Source: Gammaproteobacteria bacterium (GTDB lineage: Bacteria; Pseudomonadota; Gammaproteobacteria; Steroidobacterales; XN24). From it: a stretch of 64,000 nt of DNA. The stretch is from NCBI GenBank assembly GCA_024640085.1, contig JAHEFR010000015.1, positions 1-64,000 on the forward strand, given 5' to 3'. Of the stretch, positions 42,739-51,942 are shown piece by piece. The first letter of the stretch is position 1, and each line of letters starts with the position of its first letter. The position numbers and the translations under genes were made by a program. Under the pieces are notes generated by a model, which was given only the letters and a program-made list of their open reading frames with translations, was not told the DNA's origin and made no database searches.

Positions 42739-44175
42739 ATGAAGACGCGCTCACCCGCCATCATCGCCCTGATCTGGTTCGCCCTCGGACCATCGCCCGC
42801 CATGGCGGCGGACACGGACCCCCTGCCCCCGGAACTGCAACGGGTCCTGGACGGGCATGATCTCGGCCGCAGCGGACTCAGTATCGTGGTGCAGGCGGTG
42901 GACGCGGATGAGCCCGTGTTGTCGCTGAACCCGGACGTCCCGCGCAGTCCCGCGTCCACTATCAAACTGCTGACTACGTTCGTCGCCCTCGATCTCCTGG
43001 GTCCAGCCTACTCATGGCGTACCGAGGCGTATATCGACGGACCCATCGACGACGGCCGGCTGGCGGGCGATCTGGTGCTCAAGGGCGGCGGCGACCCCTA
43101 CATGACGACAGAGCGCTTCTGGAGCTTTCTCCGGGAACTCGACGCCAGGGGGTTACGGCACATCGAGGGTGACCTGGTTATCGATCGCTCCTATTTCGAG
43201 CCGGATCCGGAGGAGCCGGGGGCCTTCGACGGTCAGCCGTGGCGGACCTACAACGTCGCCCCGGACGCCCTGCTGATCAATATGAAGGCCGTCGAATTCA
43301 GGATCTACCGCCCGATCACCGGCAACCGGCCCCAGGTCATCACCGACCCTGCCCTGGCCAATCTGAAGATCGACAACCGGATCGGCAACACCAGCGGCCC
43401 ATGCCGGGGTTTCCAGCGGGGCGTGGCCATCGACCTGCCGGATGGTCTTGCCGGCGATAAAGTCACCCTGTCAGGAAGGTTCCCCACCGGCTGCAAGGAA
43501 TATGCCATCTACCGGACAGTGATGACGCCGCCGAATTTCGCCTACGGTGTCTTTAAGCCCCTGTGGTCGCAACTGGGCGGGAGCCTGTCCGGCAAGGTGC
43601 GCACTGGCCCGGTCCCCGAGTCCGCCACCCTTTTCGCTCACTTCGATTCTGTGCCGCTGGCCGAGGTCGTCCGCAACGTCAACAAGTTCAGCAACAACGT
43701 CATGACCCGGCAACTGCTGCTGACCATCGGCGCGGAGGCCGGCACGCCCCCCGGGACCGAGGCCAGCGGCCGGTCCGCGATCGCAGACTGGCTGTCGGCC
43801 CGTGGCATCGAGGCGCCGGGACTGTTCCTGGAGAACGGCTCGGGGCTGTCCCGCGAGACGCGAATTTCCGCGCAGACCATGGCCGGCATGCTCGTCGCCG
43901 CCTGGCGCCACCCCTACATGCCGGAGTTCATCGCTTCAATGCCCCTGTCGGGCATGGACGGCACCATGCGCAACCGATTCCGGGGGTCTTCCCTTGCAGG
44001 CCGCATGCACCTTAAGACCGGGCGCCTCGACCACGTCTATGCCATCGCCGGCTATGTACAGGCGCGCTCAGGCGCCCGTTACGTGGTGGTGGCCTTCCAC
44101 AACGACACGGACGTGCATCGCGGTCCGGGCGGGGAACTCCAGGACGCGTTGCTGCGATGGGTCTACGACAGGTGA
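42739..44175 (+). CDS. dacB: D-alanyl-D-alanine carboxypeptidase/endopeptidase (PBP4)
   Basis: This 478-residue periplasmic enzyme starts at ATG 42739 with a signal peptide (MKTRSPAIIALIWFALGPSPAMA). It carries the three penicillin-binding motifs of class C PBPs: SPASTIKLL (SxxK), KFSNNVM (SxN) and LKTGRLDH (KTG). PBP4 cleaves the terminal D-Ala or cross-links of peptidoglycan and aids remodelling. Its length equals that of E. coli DacB (477 aa). With MltF and the AmpG-like permease, it is one of several peptidoglycan-turnover genes in the window, though they are not adjacent. Confidence 0.9.
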   Translation: MKTRSPAIIALIWFALGPSPAMAADTDPLPPELQRVLDGHDLGRSGLSIVVQAVDADEPVLSLNPDVPRSPASTIKLLTTFVALDLLGPAYSWRTEAYIDGPIDDGRLAGDLVLKGGGDPYMTTERFWSFLRELDARGLRHIEGDLVIDRSYFEPDPEEPGAFDGQPWRTYNVAPDALLINMKAVEFRIYRPITGNRPQVITDPALANLKIDNRIGNTSGPCRGFQRGVAIDLPDGLAGDKVTLSGRFPTGCKEYAIYRTVMTPPNFAYGVFKPLWSQLGGSLSGKVRTGPVPESATLFAHFDSVPLAEVVRNVNKFSNNVMTRQLLLTIGAEAGTPPGTEASGRSAIADWLSARGIEAPGLFLENGSGLSRETRISAQTMAGMLVAAWRHPYMPEFIASMPLSGMDGTMRNRFRGSSLAGRMHLKTGRLDHVYAIAGYVQARSGARYVVVAFHNDTDVHRGPGGELQDALLRWVYDR

Positions 44176-44215
44176 GCGGGAAACCCTTCGCGCGGCCCGC
44201 CGAACCGCCGATGCC

Positions 44216-44503
44216 CTACCCCTGGCCGCGGCGCTGATCTTCGTAGCCAGCCACGGTCACGCCGGCTCTGGCCAGGAATTCCCGCAGGTGGCGGACGTCG
44301 TGCTTGCCACAGGAACCGCTGTGATGAGGACGGTGTAGCTGGCCTTCGACGCGGTTCAGCAGGACGCGGACCCGCGCACCGTGGGTGTAATCCACCTCAG
44401 CGCCCAGGTGCAGCAGCAAGGATTCCACGTCACGCCAGTGGATGTTGCCGCTGACGGGCTCCGCGTAGATCGTACGCAGAAGTCGCTTGTGCTTGTGGCT
44501 CAT
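44216..44503 (-). CDS. Solitary HicA-like protein
   Basis: The 95-residue protein (from ATG 44503) resembles HicA toxin-family double-stranded RNA-binding folds: KHKRLLRTIYAEPVSGNIHWRDVESLLLHLGAEVDY, then GARVRVLLNRVEGQLHRPH and HLREFLARAGV. Active HicA toxins carry a catalytic His in a GS(H)-type strand, but here the aligned position reads GARVRV, so RNase activity is doubtful. No HicB antitoxin gene is adjacent. Lone HicA-like genes of this length occur in many proteobacteria. Confidence 0.6.
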   Translation of the reverse strand: MSHKHKRLLRTIYAEPVSGNIHWRDVESLLLHLGAEVDYTHGARVRVLLNRVEGQLHRPHHSGSCGKHDVRHLREFLARAGVTVAGYEDQRRGQG

Positions 44504-44643
44504 GGTTGCCAACGCCTGCGAAATTCGCCTTTAATCTTAGTACTGCCTGGAGCCCGTTGCGATGTGGGAGAGGATGGGGCACGAACACGACCCTGGGCCG
44601 CGGCTGCAAAAAGACATCACTGATTCAAACGGAGAAACTGCAA

Positions 44644-45033
44644 ATGAGAAAACTGATCATCCTGCTCGCTGCCCTGGCTGCCACGGGCGGCGCCTGGGCG
44701 GAGGGGGACTCCGAGGGCAAGGCGATACTCGACTTCGCCGTTCCGCCCAACGAGTTGTACCCGGCCCGCCTGGTGGGTCTGGACGGCAAGAACATCGATA
44801 TGGGCGCCATGCGTACCAGTTACTGGGTGGAACCGGGGGAGCACCAGATCACCGTGACGGCACTGATCGACGACTCCATGCAGGTCGGCACCATCGACAT
44901 CCAGAAGAAGACCGATCCTGGCACGGTGACCATCACGGTCGAGGCCGGCAAGCGGTACATGATCGCCGCGCAGGCCACCGACAAAAAAGGCGACTGGCAG
45001 CCCGTCATCTGGAAGGAAGAAGTCGTCAAGTAG
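44644..45033 (+). CDS. Small secreted protein of unknown function
   Basis: The 129-residue product starts at ATG 44644 behind CGGAGAAACTGCAA, nearly the same ribosome-binding sequence as the CMD gene. MRKLIILLAALAATGGAWA is a signal peptide. The mature part is beta-rich (WVEPGEHQITVTALI, TVTITVEAGKRYMIAAQATD), recalling DUF2057 or PEGA-like carbohydrate or stress-associated small domains, but I cannot assign it. A perfect 10-bp-stem hairpin follows the stop. Confidence 0.7.
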   Translation: MRKLIILLAALAATGGAWAEGDSEGKAILDFAVPPNELYPARLVGLDGKNIDMGAMRTSYWVEPGEHQITVTALIDDSMQVGTIDIQKKTDPGTVTITVEAGKRYMIAAQATDKKGDWQPVIWKEEVVK

Positions 45034-45042
45034 CCCGCAAGG

Positions 45043-45066
45043 CCGATGCAGGAAAGCCTGCATCGG
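45043..45066. terminator. Perfect hairpin after the secreted-protein gene
   Basis: CCGATGCAGG-AAAG-CCTGCATCGG is a perfect 10-bp stem with a 4-nt loop, 9 bp after the stop. It is not followed by a T tract, so it could be a terminator helped by Rho or a 3' stabilising hairpin. A second stem (AAGCCCGG/CCGGGCTT, 45087-45118) follows. Confidence 0.5.
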
Positions 45067-45086
45067 ACGGATAAGAGATGACCGGA

Positions 45087-45118
45087 AAGCCCGGGACGCC
45101 GGATGGCGCTCCGGGCTT
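45087..45118 (+). terminator. Terminator-like hairpin
   Basis: AAGCCCGG pairs with CCGGGCTT across a 16-nt loop that can fold further (CGCC/GGCG), ending in TTCTCC. It is the second stem downstream of the small secreted-protein gene. Confidence 0.4.
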
Positions 45119-45227
45119 CTCCGTTGACGCCCCGGGACCAGCGATCAGTATGGCATGCCCGCTGGTGTCGCGAGTCTCCCCCCGGATCGGGTTATCAGGC
45201 CCCGGCGCGGCATGCTAGCCTTTTTCG

Positions 45228-46058
45228 ATGACCGGAAACAGTCAAGCCAGGCGCAACGAACCGTGCCCCTGCGGCAGCGGCCGGCGCTACAAACACTGCT
45301 GCGGAAAACTCGGCGTCCCGCCCCGGGGAGAGGAATCCCGGGTCCCGCCCTACCTGGATATGCAGAACCATGTCCTGGTGGTCCCGGGGTTTCTCACCCG
45401 GGAGGAGTGCGCCCGCCTGAGGGCCATCGCCGATGACCTCCGCACGGAGGAAGCCCAGATCGCACGGCGGGTGGATGGCCAGCTCACGTCGCTGCCGTCG
45501 GAGCGCCGCATCACTACGCTGATAAAGACGTTCGAGTCGCCGGACACGTTCGTGCCAGTGGTGGCGCGGGCCCTCCGCGACCATGTGGAGCCGGCCTACG
45601 CCACCCGGATCGAGTGGTTCGAGTGGCCCGATGTCCTCCTGTATTCGGCGGGCGGGCGCTACCGCCTCCACACCGACGCCGACCTGCGAGACGAGCCGGG
45701 CGGTCGCTGGCACAGGGCGCTTGACAGGGATGTCAGCCTCCTCGTTTATCTGAACGACGATTTTGCCGGGGGCCAGCTGGAATTCCCGACACGGGGCGAG
45801 ACCATCCAGCCGGAGGCAGGCATGCTGGTGGCGTTCCCGTCTGACCACCGCTTCGCCCACGCGGCTCTGCCGGTCGAGACCGGCAAGAGGTACGTGATCG
45901 TGAGCTGGGCGGCGACCCACGGCAGCCCCCGTGTCCTGACCGGACCCCGCCTGCGCGTCGTGTACCCGGACCGGGACGCCCTGCCGGGCCACATCCCTGT
46001 GGAAGAGATCGAGGGCGGTGGGGTCGTCGTCGTCCCCCGCCGGAACCGACCCGACTGA
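45228..46058 (+). CDS. SEC-C motif protein with 2OG-Fe(II) prolyl-hydroxylase domain
   Basis: The 276-residue protein begins with a SEC-C zinc motif, RRNEPCPCGSGRRYKHCCGK (C-x-C...CC), within the first 26 residues. The rest is a P4Hc-type dioxygenase: YRLHTDADL supplies HxD, FAHAALPVETGKRYVIVSWAA the distal His and 2-oxoglutarate-binding Arg, and DVSLLVYLNDDFAGGQLEF the conserved strand. SEC-C is normally at the C-terminus of SecA and related proteins, where it helps bind SecB or ribosomes. The combination suggests a hydroxylase targeted to ribosomes or translocation components; that is inference. Confidence 0.8.
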   Translation: MTGNSQARRNEPCPCGSGRRYKHCCGKLGVPPRGEESRVPPYLDMQNHVLVVPGFLTREECARLRAIADDLRTEEAQIARRVDGQLTSLPSERRITTLIKTFESPDTFVPVVARALRDHVEPAYATRIEWFEWPDVLLYSAGGRYRLHTDADLRDEPGGRWHRALDRDVSLLVYLNDDFAGGQLEFPTRGETIQPEAGMLVAFPSDHRFAHAALPVETGKRYVIVSWAATHGSPRVLTGPRLRVVYPDRDALPGHIPVEEIEGGGVVVVPRRNRPD

Positions 46059-46183
46059 CGGCACTCCCCCGCAGGCCTTCAACCCCGCCCAAACGCCCGA
46101 GCCACCCGGACCGGATATCGGTCCGGCAGGGCCCCCACGCGCCGCTGACCGGGAGCGCCCGGTCAGGCTGATGAGGCACTCAT

Positions 46184-46224
46184 TGATCTAGATCAGCAAG
46201 CGCCAAGCCGTTGAGCGTTATAAA
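46184..46224 (+). promoter_or_regulatory. FNR/Anr-type class II promoter of the hydrogenase operon
   Basis: TTGATCTAGATCAG at 46184-46197 differs by one base from the FNR/Anr consensus TTGAT-N4-ATCAA; its inner TGATCTAGATCA is a perfect palindrome. TATAAA at 46219-46224 is a good -10 box and would start transcription near 46231. The FNR box is then centred close to -41, the class II activation position. Low-oxygen activation of the operon is therefore likely. Confidence 0.65.
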
Positions 46225-46358
46225 AGCAGCAGCGGCATCGGTCACGGTGCCGCCTCGACGAATTTGGGTATTACCGTCATCCCTGGCTCGGGGGCGATGA
46301 CGGGTGAAAACATTAATAAATTTGCCCGGGCATGAGTCCAGCCAGAGAGGCAATCGCT

Positions 46359-47450
46359 ATGGCAGTTCAAGAGACTTTCTACGAGGTCATGCGGAAGCAT
46401 GGCATCACGCGACGCAGCTTCCTCAAGTTCTGCAGCCTGACCGCGGCGGGCCTGGGACTGGGGCCGGAGTTCGCCGGCAAGATTGCTCACGCGATGGAGA
46501 CCAAACCGCGGACGCCAGTAATCTGGCTGCACGGCCAGGAATGCACCTGCTGCACCGAGTCATTCATCCGCTCCGGCCATCCGCTCGCCAGCGACGCCAT
46601 CCTGTCCATGATCTCGCTCGATTACGACGACACCATCATGGCTGCCGCCGGTCACCAGGCCGAGGAGATCCTCGAGCAGACTATCGAGAAGTACGACGGC
46701 GAGTACATCCTGGCCTGCGAGGGCAACCCCTCTCTGGGCGAGGACGGCATGTACTGCATGCAGGCCGGCAGGCCATATCTGGACAAGCTCAAACACATGG
46801 CCGCGCACTGCAAGGCCATCATCGCCTGGGGTTCATGCGCTTCCTGGGGATGCGTCCAGGCTGCCCGCCCGAATCCGACGACGGCGGTGCCGATCCATAA
46901 GGTCATCACCGACAAGCCCATCATCAAGGTGCCAGGCTGCCCGCCCATCGCCGAGGTGATGACCGGCGTGATCACCTACATGGTGGCGTTCGGCAGACTG
47001 CCACCGCTCGACCGGCAGGGACGCCCGAAGATGTTCTACAGCCAGCGGCTGCACGACAAGTGCTATCGCCGGCCGCATTTCGACGCCGGCCAGTTCGTCG
47101 AGCGATTCGACGACGAGGGCGCTCGCAAGGGTTACTGCCTGTACAAGGTCGGCTGCAAGGGCCCCACCACCTACAACGCCTGCTCCACCGTCGAGTGGAA
47201 CGGCGGCCTGTCCTGGCCCGTCAAGTCCGGTCACGGCTGTCTCGGCTGCGCCGAAGACGATTTCTGGGACAAGGGCTCGTTCTATAGCGCCGTCACCAAT
47301 CTCAGCGTGCTCGGCGGTGCCGAGGCCAACGCCGACCGTGTCGGCGGGATCCTGGCGGGAGCGGCGACCATCGGCGTGGCTGCCCACGCGGCGGCCTCGG
47401 TCGTCAGCCGCATGACGGACAAGAATCGGAAGGAGAGCAGCAATGACTAG
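46359..47450 (+). CDS. hupS: [NiFe]-hydrogenase small subunit, O2-tolerant type
   Basis: This 363-residue protein carries the electron-transfer FeS clusters of a membrane-bound H2-uptake hydrogenase. The start at 46359 ([24 protein letters not shown]) matches HyaA/HupS N-termini and includes the twin-arginine signal [19 protein letters not shown] and WGSCASWGC together supply the six cysteines of the proximal [4Fe-3S] cluster known from O2-tolerant group 1d enzymes; O2-sensitive enzymes have ECTGC in the first motif. The C-terminus has a membrane helix ([19 protein letters not shown]) that anchors it to the cytochrome subunit. It overlaps hupL by 8 bp and is the first gene of the operon. Confidence 0.95.
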   Translation: MAVQETFYEVMRKHGITRRSFLKFCSLTAAGLGLGPEFAGKIAHAMETKPRTPVIWLHGQECTCCTESFIRSGHPLASDAILSMISLDYDDTIMAAAGHQAEEILEQTIEKYDGEYILACEGNPSLGEDGMYCMQAGRPYLDKLKHMAAHCKAIIAWGSCASWGCVQAARPNPTTAVPIHKVITDKPIIKVPGCPPIAEVMTGVITYMVAFGRLPPLDRQGRPKMFYSQRLHDKCYRRPHFDAGQFVERFDDEGARKGYCLYKVGCKGPTTYNACSTVEWNGGLSWPVKSGHGCLGCAEDDFWDKGSFYSAVTNLSVLGGAEANADRVGGILAGAATIGVAAHAAASVVSRMTDKNRKESSND

Positions 47451-49257
47451 CATGGTCACCCCCAACGGCTTCTCCCTCGACAACAGCGGTCAGCGGGTGG
47501 TGGTCGACCCGATATGCCGGATCGAAGGCCATCTGCGGATCGAGGTCAACGTCGACGAGAGCAATGTGATTCAGAACGCCGTGTCCACCGGCAACATGTG
47601 GCGCGGCCTGGAGATCATCTTGCAGGGCCGCGACCCGCGTGACGCCTGGGCGTTCGTCGAACGCATCTGCGGCGTTTGCACCGGCGTACACGCCCTGGCT
47701 TCGGTCAGAACGGTGGAGGACGCGCTGGGCATCGTGATCCCGGCCAACGCCAACCACATCCGCAACCTGATGATGCTGGCGCAGTACACGCAGGACCACC
47801 TGGTGCACTTCTATCACCTCCACGCCCTCGACTGGGTGGACGTGGTCAGCGCGCTGTCGGCGGATCCGGCCGAGACATCGGCCCTGCAGAAGGCCATCTC
47901 GCCCTGGCCGAAATCCTCGCCGGCCTATTTCCGCGATGTTCAGAACAAGCTGAAGCGCTTCGTGGAATCCGGCCAGCTCGGGCCCTTCGCCAACGCCTAC
48001 TGGGGCAGCCCGGCCTACAAGCTGCCGCCGGCAGCCAACCTGATGGCGGTGACCCACTATCTGGAAGCGCTGGATTTCCAGAGGGAGATCGTCAAGATCC
48101 ACACCATCTTCGGTGGCAGGAACCCGCACCCGAACTGGCTCGTGGGCGGCATGCCCTGTTCGATCAACGTGGACCAGACCGGCGCCACGGGTACGGTCAA
48201 CATGGCCTGGCTGAACCAGGTGTCGGATATCATCAACAAGTCCATCGAGTTTATCGATCAGGTGTACATCCCGGACCTGAAAGCCATCGCCGGCTTCTAC
48301 CTGGACTGGGCCGGGATCGGCGGCGGGCTTTCCGGCAAGAACATGCTGTCCTACGGCGATTTCCCCATCGACGTGATGGCCGACCCGGACGCATACTGGT
48401 CCAACGACAACCTGATGATGCCGGCCGGTGCGATCATCGACGGCGATCTCAGCACCGTCCATCCGGTGGACGTCCGCAACCCGGACGAGATTCAGGAATT
48501 CGTCACCCACTCCTGGTATACCTACCCGGACGAGAACGCGGGCCTGCATCCCTGGGACGGGATTACACAGGCCGACTTCGTGCTCGGCCCGAATTTCAAG
48601 GGCACGAAGACGGACATCAAGCAGCAGGACGAGGGCGCCAAGTACTCCTGGCTCAAGGCCCCGCGCTGGAAGGGTCACGCCATGGAGGTCGGCCCGCTGT
48701 CCCGCTACGTGATCGCCTACGTGCAGGGCCGCGAGGATATCCAGGAACAGGTCGACGGCATCCTGACCGATCTCGGCGGATTGCCGGTGACGGTACTGTT
48801 CTCGACCCTCGGCCGCACCGCAGCCCGCGGCCTGGAGTGCTCCTGGGCGGCCCACAAGATGCGCGAAGTCTTCGACCGCATGATGGCCAACATCATCGCC
48901 GGCGACGTCGCCACCGCAAACATGGAGATGTGGGAGCCGTCCACCTGGCCGGCCACCGCTCGTGGCGTGGGTCGCGTGGAGGCGCCGCGGGGCGCACTGG
49001 GTCACTGGATCAACATCGCCAACGGCAAGATCGACAACTACCAGGCGATCGTGCCATCCACCTGGAACGCCGGTCCCCGGGACCCCGCTGGCAATATCGG
49101 GGCCTACGAGGCGGCGCTCCTGGGGACGCCGATGGCGGATCCGGCCCAGCCACTGGAGATCCTGCGCACCATCCACAGCTTCGACCCGTGCCTGGCCTGT
49201 GCCAGCCACGTCATGTCGCCGGATGGAGAGGAGTTGTCGGTCGTCAAGATCCGCTGA
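47443..49257 (+). CDS. hupL: [NiFe]-hydrogenase large subunit
   Basis: The 604-residue catalytic subunit binds the Ni-Fe(CN)2CO centre. The N-terminal CxxC pair is in [22 protein letters not shown] (about residue 75) and the C-terminal pair in [10 protein letters not shown], followed by [14 protein letters not shown], the extension removed by the HupD protease. The gene overlaps hupS by 8 bp, as in hya/hup operons. The mature large subunit is exported with HupS through the Tat system without its own signal peptide. Confidence 0.95.
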   Translation: MTSMVTPNGFSLDNSGQRVVVDPICRIEGHLRIEVNVDESNVIQNAVSTGNMWRGLEIILQGRDPRDAWAFVERICGVCTGVHALASVRTVEDALGIVIPANANHIRNLMMLAQYTQDHLVHFYHLHALDWVDVVSALSADPAETSALQKAISPWPKSSPAYFRDVQNKLKRFVESGQLGPFANAYWGSPAYKLPPAANLMAVTHYLEALDFQREIVKIHTIFGGRNPHPNWLVGGMPCSINVDQTGATGTVNMAWLNQVSDIINKSIEFIDQVYIPDLKAIAGFYLDWAGIGGGLSGKNMLSYGDFPIDVMADPDAYWSNDNLMMPAGAIIDGDLSTVHPVDVRNPDEIQEFVTHSWYTYPDENAGLHPWDGITQADFVLGPNFKGTKTDIKQQDEGAKYSWLKAPRWKGHAMEVGPLSRYVIAYVQGREDIQEQVDGILTDLGGLPVTVLFSTLGRTAARGLECSWAAHKMREVFDRMMANIIAGDVATANMEMWEPSTWPATARGVGRVEAPRGALGHWINIANGKIDNYQAIVPSTWNAGPRDPAGNIGAYEAALLGTPMADPAQPLEILRTIHSFDPCLACASHVMSPDGEELSVVKIR

Positions 49258-49273
49258 TCGGGAGGAATCCGAA

Positions 49274-49981
49274 ATGACTACAGAAGTAGCGGCCAGCGGT
49301 CACGACCCCAAGTACCAGAAGGCGGTGTACGTCTTCGAGGCGCCCGTCAGAATCTGGCACTGGTTGCACGCGCTGAGTATCGGGGTGCTCTGCATCACCG
49401 GATACTTTATCGCCAACCCGTTGCCGGCCCTGCAGGGCGAAGCCAGCGATCACTTCCTGATGGGGACCATCCGGGAGATCCACTTCATCGCTGCCTACGT
49501 CTTCGCCATCGGGTTCGCGGTCAGGATCTACTGGGCCATCGTCGGCAACAAGTACGCCAGGGAATTGTTCCTGCCCGCGGTGTGGAGACCAGCGTGGTGG
49601 AAGGGGCTTGGGCACGAACTCAAGTACTACCTCTTCCTGACCCGCAAGAGCCACAAGGTCATGGGTCACAACCCGCTGGCGCAGATGGCCATGTGGCTGT
49701 TCAACGTGGTGCTGGTCCTGTTCCTGATCTTCACGGGCTTCGCTCTCTACGGTGAGGGTCTGGGGCTCGGCAGCTGGGCGGACCGCTGGTTCGGCTGGGT
49801 GATCCCGGCCCTGGGCGGTTCCATGGAAACCAAGATGTGGCACCTGCTGGGGATGTGGGTGATGCTGGTATTCGTCGTCATCCATATCTACATGGCGATC
49901 CGTGCCGACATCATGGACCGTGAGAGCAGCGTCAGCACCATCATGGGCGGCTGGCGGATGTTCAAGGACGACCGTCCGTAG
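49274..49981 (+). CDS. hupC: Hydrogenase cytochrome b subunit
   Basis: This 235-residue membrane protein starts at ATG 49274 behind GGGAGGAATCC. It has four predicted helices with conserved heme-binding histidines: VRIWHWLHALSI, IREIHFIAAYV, KSHKVMGHNPLAQM and LLGMWVMLVFVVIHIYMAIR. It takes electrons from the small subunit to the quinone pool at the inner membrane. The next gene starts within its stop codon region (TAGTG), so it is translationally coupled. Confidence 0.92.
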   Translation: MTTEVAASGHDPKYQKAVYVFEAPVRIWHWLHALSIGVLCITGYFIANPLPALQGEASDHFLMGTIREIHFIAAYVFAIGFAVRIYWAIVGNKYARELFLPAVWRPAWWKGLGHELKYYLFLTRKSHKVMGHNPLAQMAMWLFNVVLVLFLIFTGFALYGEGLGLGSWADRWFGWVIPALGGSMETKMWHLLGMWVMLVFVVIHIYMAIRADIMDRESSVSTIMGGWRMFKDDRP

Positions 49982-50583
49982 TGGCTACCGAAACCGAGAC
50001 CGGGGGCCTCGTGGACAACGCCTTCGAGACCCTGGTCCTCGGTCTCGGCAACATTCTGTGGGCCGACGAGGGGTTTGGCGTGCGGGCGGTGGAGGCCCTC
50101 AACGAGGCCTATCGTTTCCCGTCCGGCGTACGGCTCATGGACGGAGGTACCCAGGGCATATTCCTGTTGCCCTGGGTACGAGCCGCTGATCACCTGCTGA
50201 TCCTGGACGCCATTGATTTCGGCCTGGAGCCGGGAGAACTGCGCGTGATGTACCAAGAAGACGTGCCCAGGTTCATGGGGGTCAAGAAAGTCAGCATGCA
50301 CCAGGCTGGCTTCCAGGAGGTACTGATGTCGGCCCAGCTATCCGGCCAGTTCCCGGGAAAGATCGCGTTGGTAGGGGTGCAGCCGGAATTGCTCGACGAC
50401 TACGGCGGCAGCCTGCGCCAGTGCGTAAAGGACCGGGTCCCCGAAGCGGTCGAGGCTGCCGTCACGGTGTTGCGGGCGTGGGGAATCGAAGCGGAACCAC
50501 GCACGGAGCCTCCCGGGCCGGAGGATCGCGTGGGTCCCGGTGAACTGGGTCTGGCCGCTTACGAGAACGGCCGGTCGAGCTGA
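49981..50583 (+). CDS. hupD: Hydrogenase maturation endopeptidase
   Basis: The 200-residue protease removes the C-terminal peptide of HupL after Ni insertion. VLGLGNILWADEGFGVRAVEAL is the family signature, with the Ni-binding Glu and Asp, and ADHLLILDAIDFGLEPGE contains the second Asp; SMHQAGFQEVL provides the His. The GTG at 49981 overlaps the hupC stop by 1 bp. The C-terminal tail of about 30 residues (EPRTEPPGPEDRVGPGE) is longer than in many homologues. Confidence 0.9.
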   Translation: MATETETGGLVDNAFETLVLGLGNILWADEGFGVRAVEALNEAYRFPSGVRLMDGGTQGIFLLPWVRAADHLLILDAIDFGLEPGELRVMYQEDVPRFMGVKKVSMHQAGFQEVLMSAQLSGQFPGKIALVGVQPELLDDYGGSLRQCVKDRVPEAVEAAVTVLRAWGIEAEPRTEPPGPEDRVGPGELGLAAYENGRSS

Positions 50584-50598
50584 GAGAGGGAGCCCCGA

Positions 50599-51042
50599 AT
50601 GCGCCATCCGCTGATCCAGCGTCTTCGCGACGATTTCGGCTACCCGGAAGTGACCCTTGAGAACCACGAGGAATTCGTGGCCCCGGGCCAGACCGGCGTG
50701 CTTTTTTTTGCGGGCGACCCGAAACGCTACAAGGAGACCACCGACGTCGCCGTGGTGCTCCCCGAACTGGTCGCCGCTTTCGGTGACCGGCTGCGACCCG
50801 CCGTGGTCGCCACCGGCGATGAAATCGCCCTGCAGAAACACTACGGGTTCAGGGCCTGGCCCTCCCTGGTATTCGTCCGCGACGGCGGATATCTGGGGAC
50901 CATCTCACGCATGAAGGACTGGTCGGAGTACCTGGAGGAGATCGCCGAACTGTTGACCGCGGAGCCTCGGGAGGCTCCCGGATTCAAGGTGCTCCGGGGA
51001 GACGGGGCGGCTGGCGAAGAAAAGCGAGACGGAGCAACGTGA
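50599..51042 (+). CDS. hupG: Hydrogenase accessory protein HyaE/HupG
   Basis: This 147-residue protein belongs to the HyaE/HupG family, which has a thioredoxin-like fold without a redox CxxC. LFFAGDPKRYKETTDVAVVLPEL and ALQKHYGFRAWPSLVFVRDGGYLGTISRMKDW are characteristic. Members probably act as chaperones of the Tat-exported small subunit. A run of eight T bases (50704-50711) codes for its FF pair and is not a terminator. The stop overlaps hupH (ATGA-type junction). Confidence 0.85.
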   Translation: MRHPLIQRLRDDFGYPEVTLENHEEFVAPGQTGVLFFAGDPKRYKETTDVAVVLPELVAAFGDRLRPAVVATGDEIALQKHYGFRAWPSLVFVRDGGYLGTISRMKDWSEYLEEIAELLTAEPREAPGFKVLRGDGAAGEEKRDGAT

Positions 51043-51914
51043 TGAAACTCAGAGACATTCCCGTCGTGCCGCTGGGTCCGGGGAGCCAGCCGGAGGAAGC
51101 CGACGGCGCACAGCTGGACTATATCGCCATGCCCAGGGGCATGAGCACGTACGACCGCCCCGACACGCCGGAGCCGACAGAGGTCCGCGATCTGCTCGGC
51201 GCGAGGGAGGCGATGGAATGGCTCCGCAGCGCGCTGGAACGCTACGATCCCGAGGGCGAGCCGGTGATGGCGAACATCAGCCGGCTCGACGAAACCAACC
51301 GGGAGTTCGTCAATCAGATCCTCGGTGACGGCGAGGTCAGCGCCAAGTTCGACGGCGTGGTCAAGGCACGCATGCAGGAATCCGTGCTGGCAGGCGTGTG
51401 GCGTACCTTCTATATGGGCGAGGACGAGACCATTTCTCACGATCTCATCGAGGTAGGGGACGTCCCCTACCTCGTGCGTATGCCCGCATCGTCGGAGCCG
51501 GATCCATCCGGAAGGTTTAAGAAGTTCAAGAGCCGGGAGGGCGTAGCCAACGCCATGCCGCTACTGACCGAGATCGCAGAGTACGCGGACAAGTTCCCGC
51601 TGACCCGCAGGCCCCACTCGATCAACCTGACCCTGCTGCCCCTGTCCAAGGAAGACCTGGCCTTGCTCGAGGAGGCCCTGGGCAAGGGTCCGGTGGACGT
51701 CCTGTCCCGGGGTTACGGCGATTGCCGGGTGAGCAGCACTCTTGTGGCCAACGTGTGGCGGGTACGGTACTACAATTCTGTAGGGACCTTGATTCTCGAC
51801 AGCATCGAGATCATCGACGCGCCAGGCGTGGCCTGTGCCGCCCTGGAGGATATCCAGGACTCCAGGAGCCGCCTGGAAGACATCCTCGAGCCTTACTGGG
51901 CCGATATGGCATGA
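51042..51914 (+). CDS. hupH: Hydrogenase accessory protein HyaF/HupH
   Basis: The 290-residue protein resembles HyaF/HupH, which helps assemble the small subunit's proximal cluster or match subunits in O2-tolerant hydrogenases. Typical segments are LLGAREAMEWLRSALERYDPEGEPVMANISRLDE and GKGPVDVLSRGYGDCRVSSTLVANVWRVRYYNS. The ATG at 51042 has GGAG at 7-nt spacing; a GTG one codon upstream is also possible. The start overlaps the hupG stop. Confidence 0.85.
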   Translation: MKLRDIPVVPLGPGSQPEEADGAQLDYIAMPRGMSTYDRPDTPEPTEVRDLLGAREAMEWLRSALERYDPEGEPVMANISRLDETNREFVNQILGDGEVSAKFDGVVKARMQESVLAGVWRTFYMGEDETISHDLIEVGDVPYLVRMPASSEPDPSGRFKKFKSREGVANAMPLLTEIAEYADKFPLTRRPHSINLTLLPLSKEDLALLEEALGKGPVDVLSRGYGDCRVSSTLVANVWRVRYYNSVGTLILDSIEIIDAPGVACAALEDIQDSRSRLEDILEPYWADMA

Positions 51915-51942
51915 GGCCGAGGGGCGACCCCGGGGTCTAGCG

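Noticed and set aside
47404-49277. Very long open frames antisense to, and in another frame of, the hydrogenase large-subunit gene
   Set aside because: They mirror the high GC of a strongly supported hupL frame; their products are rich in Arg, Gly and Pro or in His and Val with no domain, and have no ribosome-binding site.
50704-50711. Run of eight T bases that might be a terminator
   Set aside because: It codes for part of HupG within a continuous frame and has no upstream stem.
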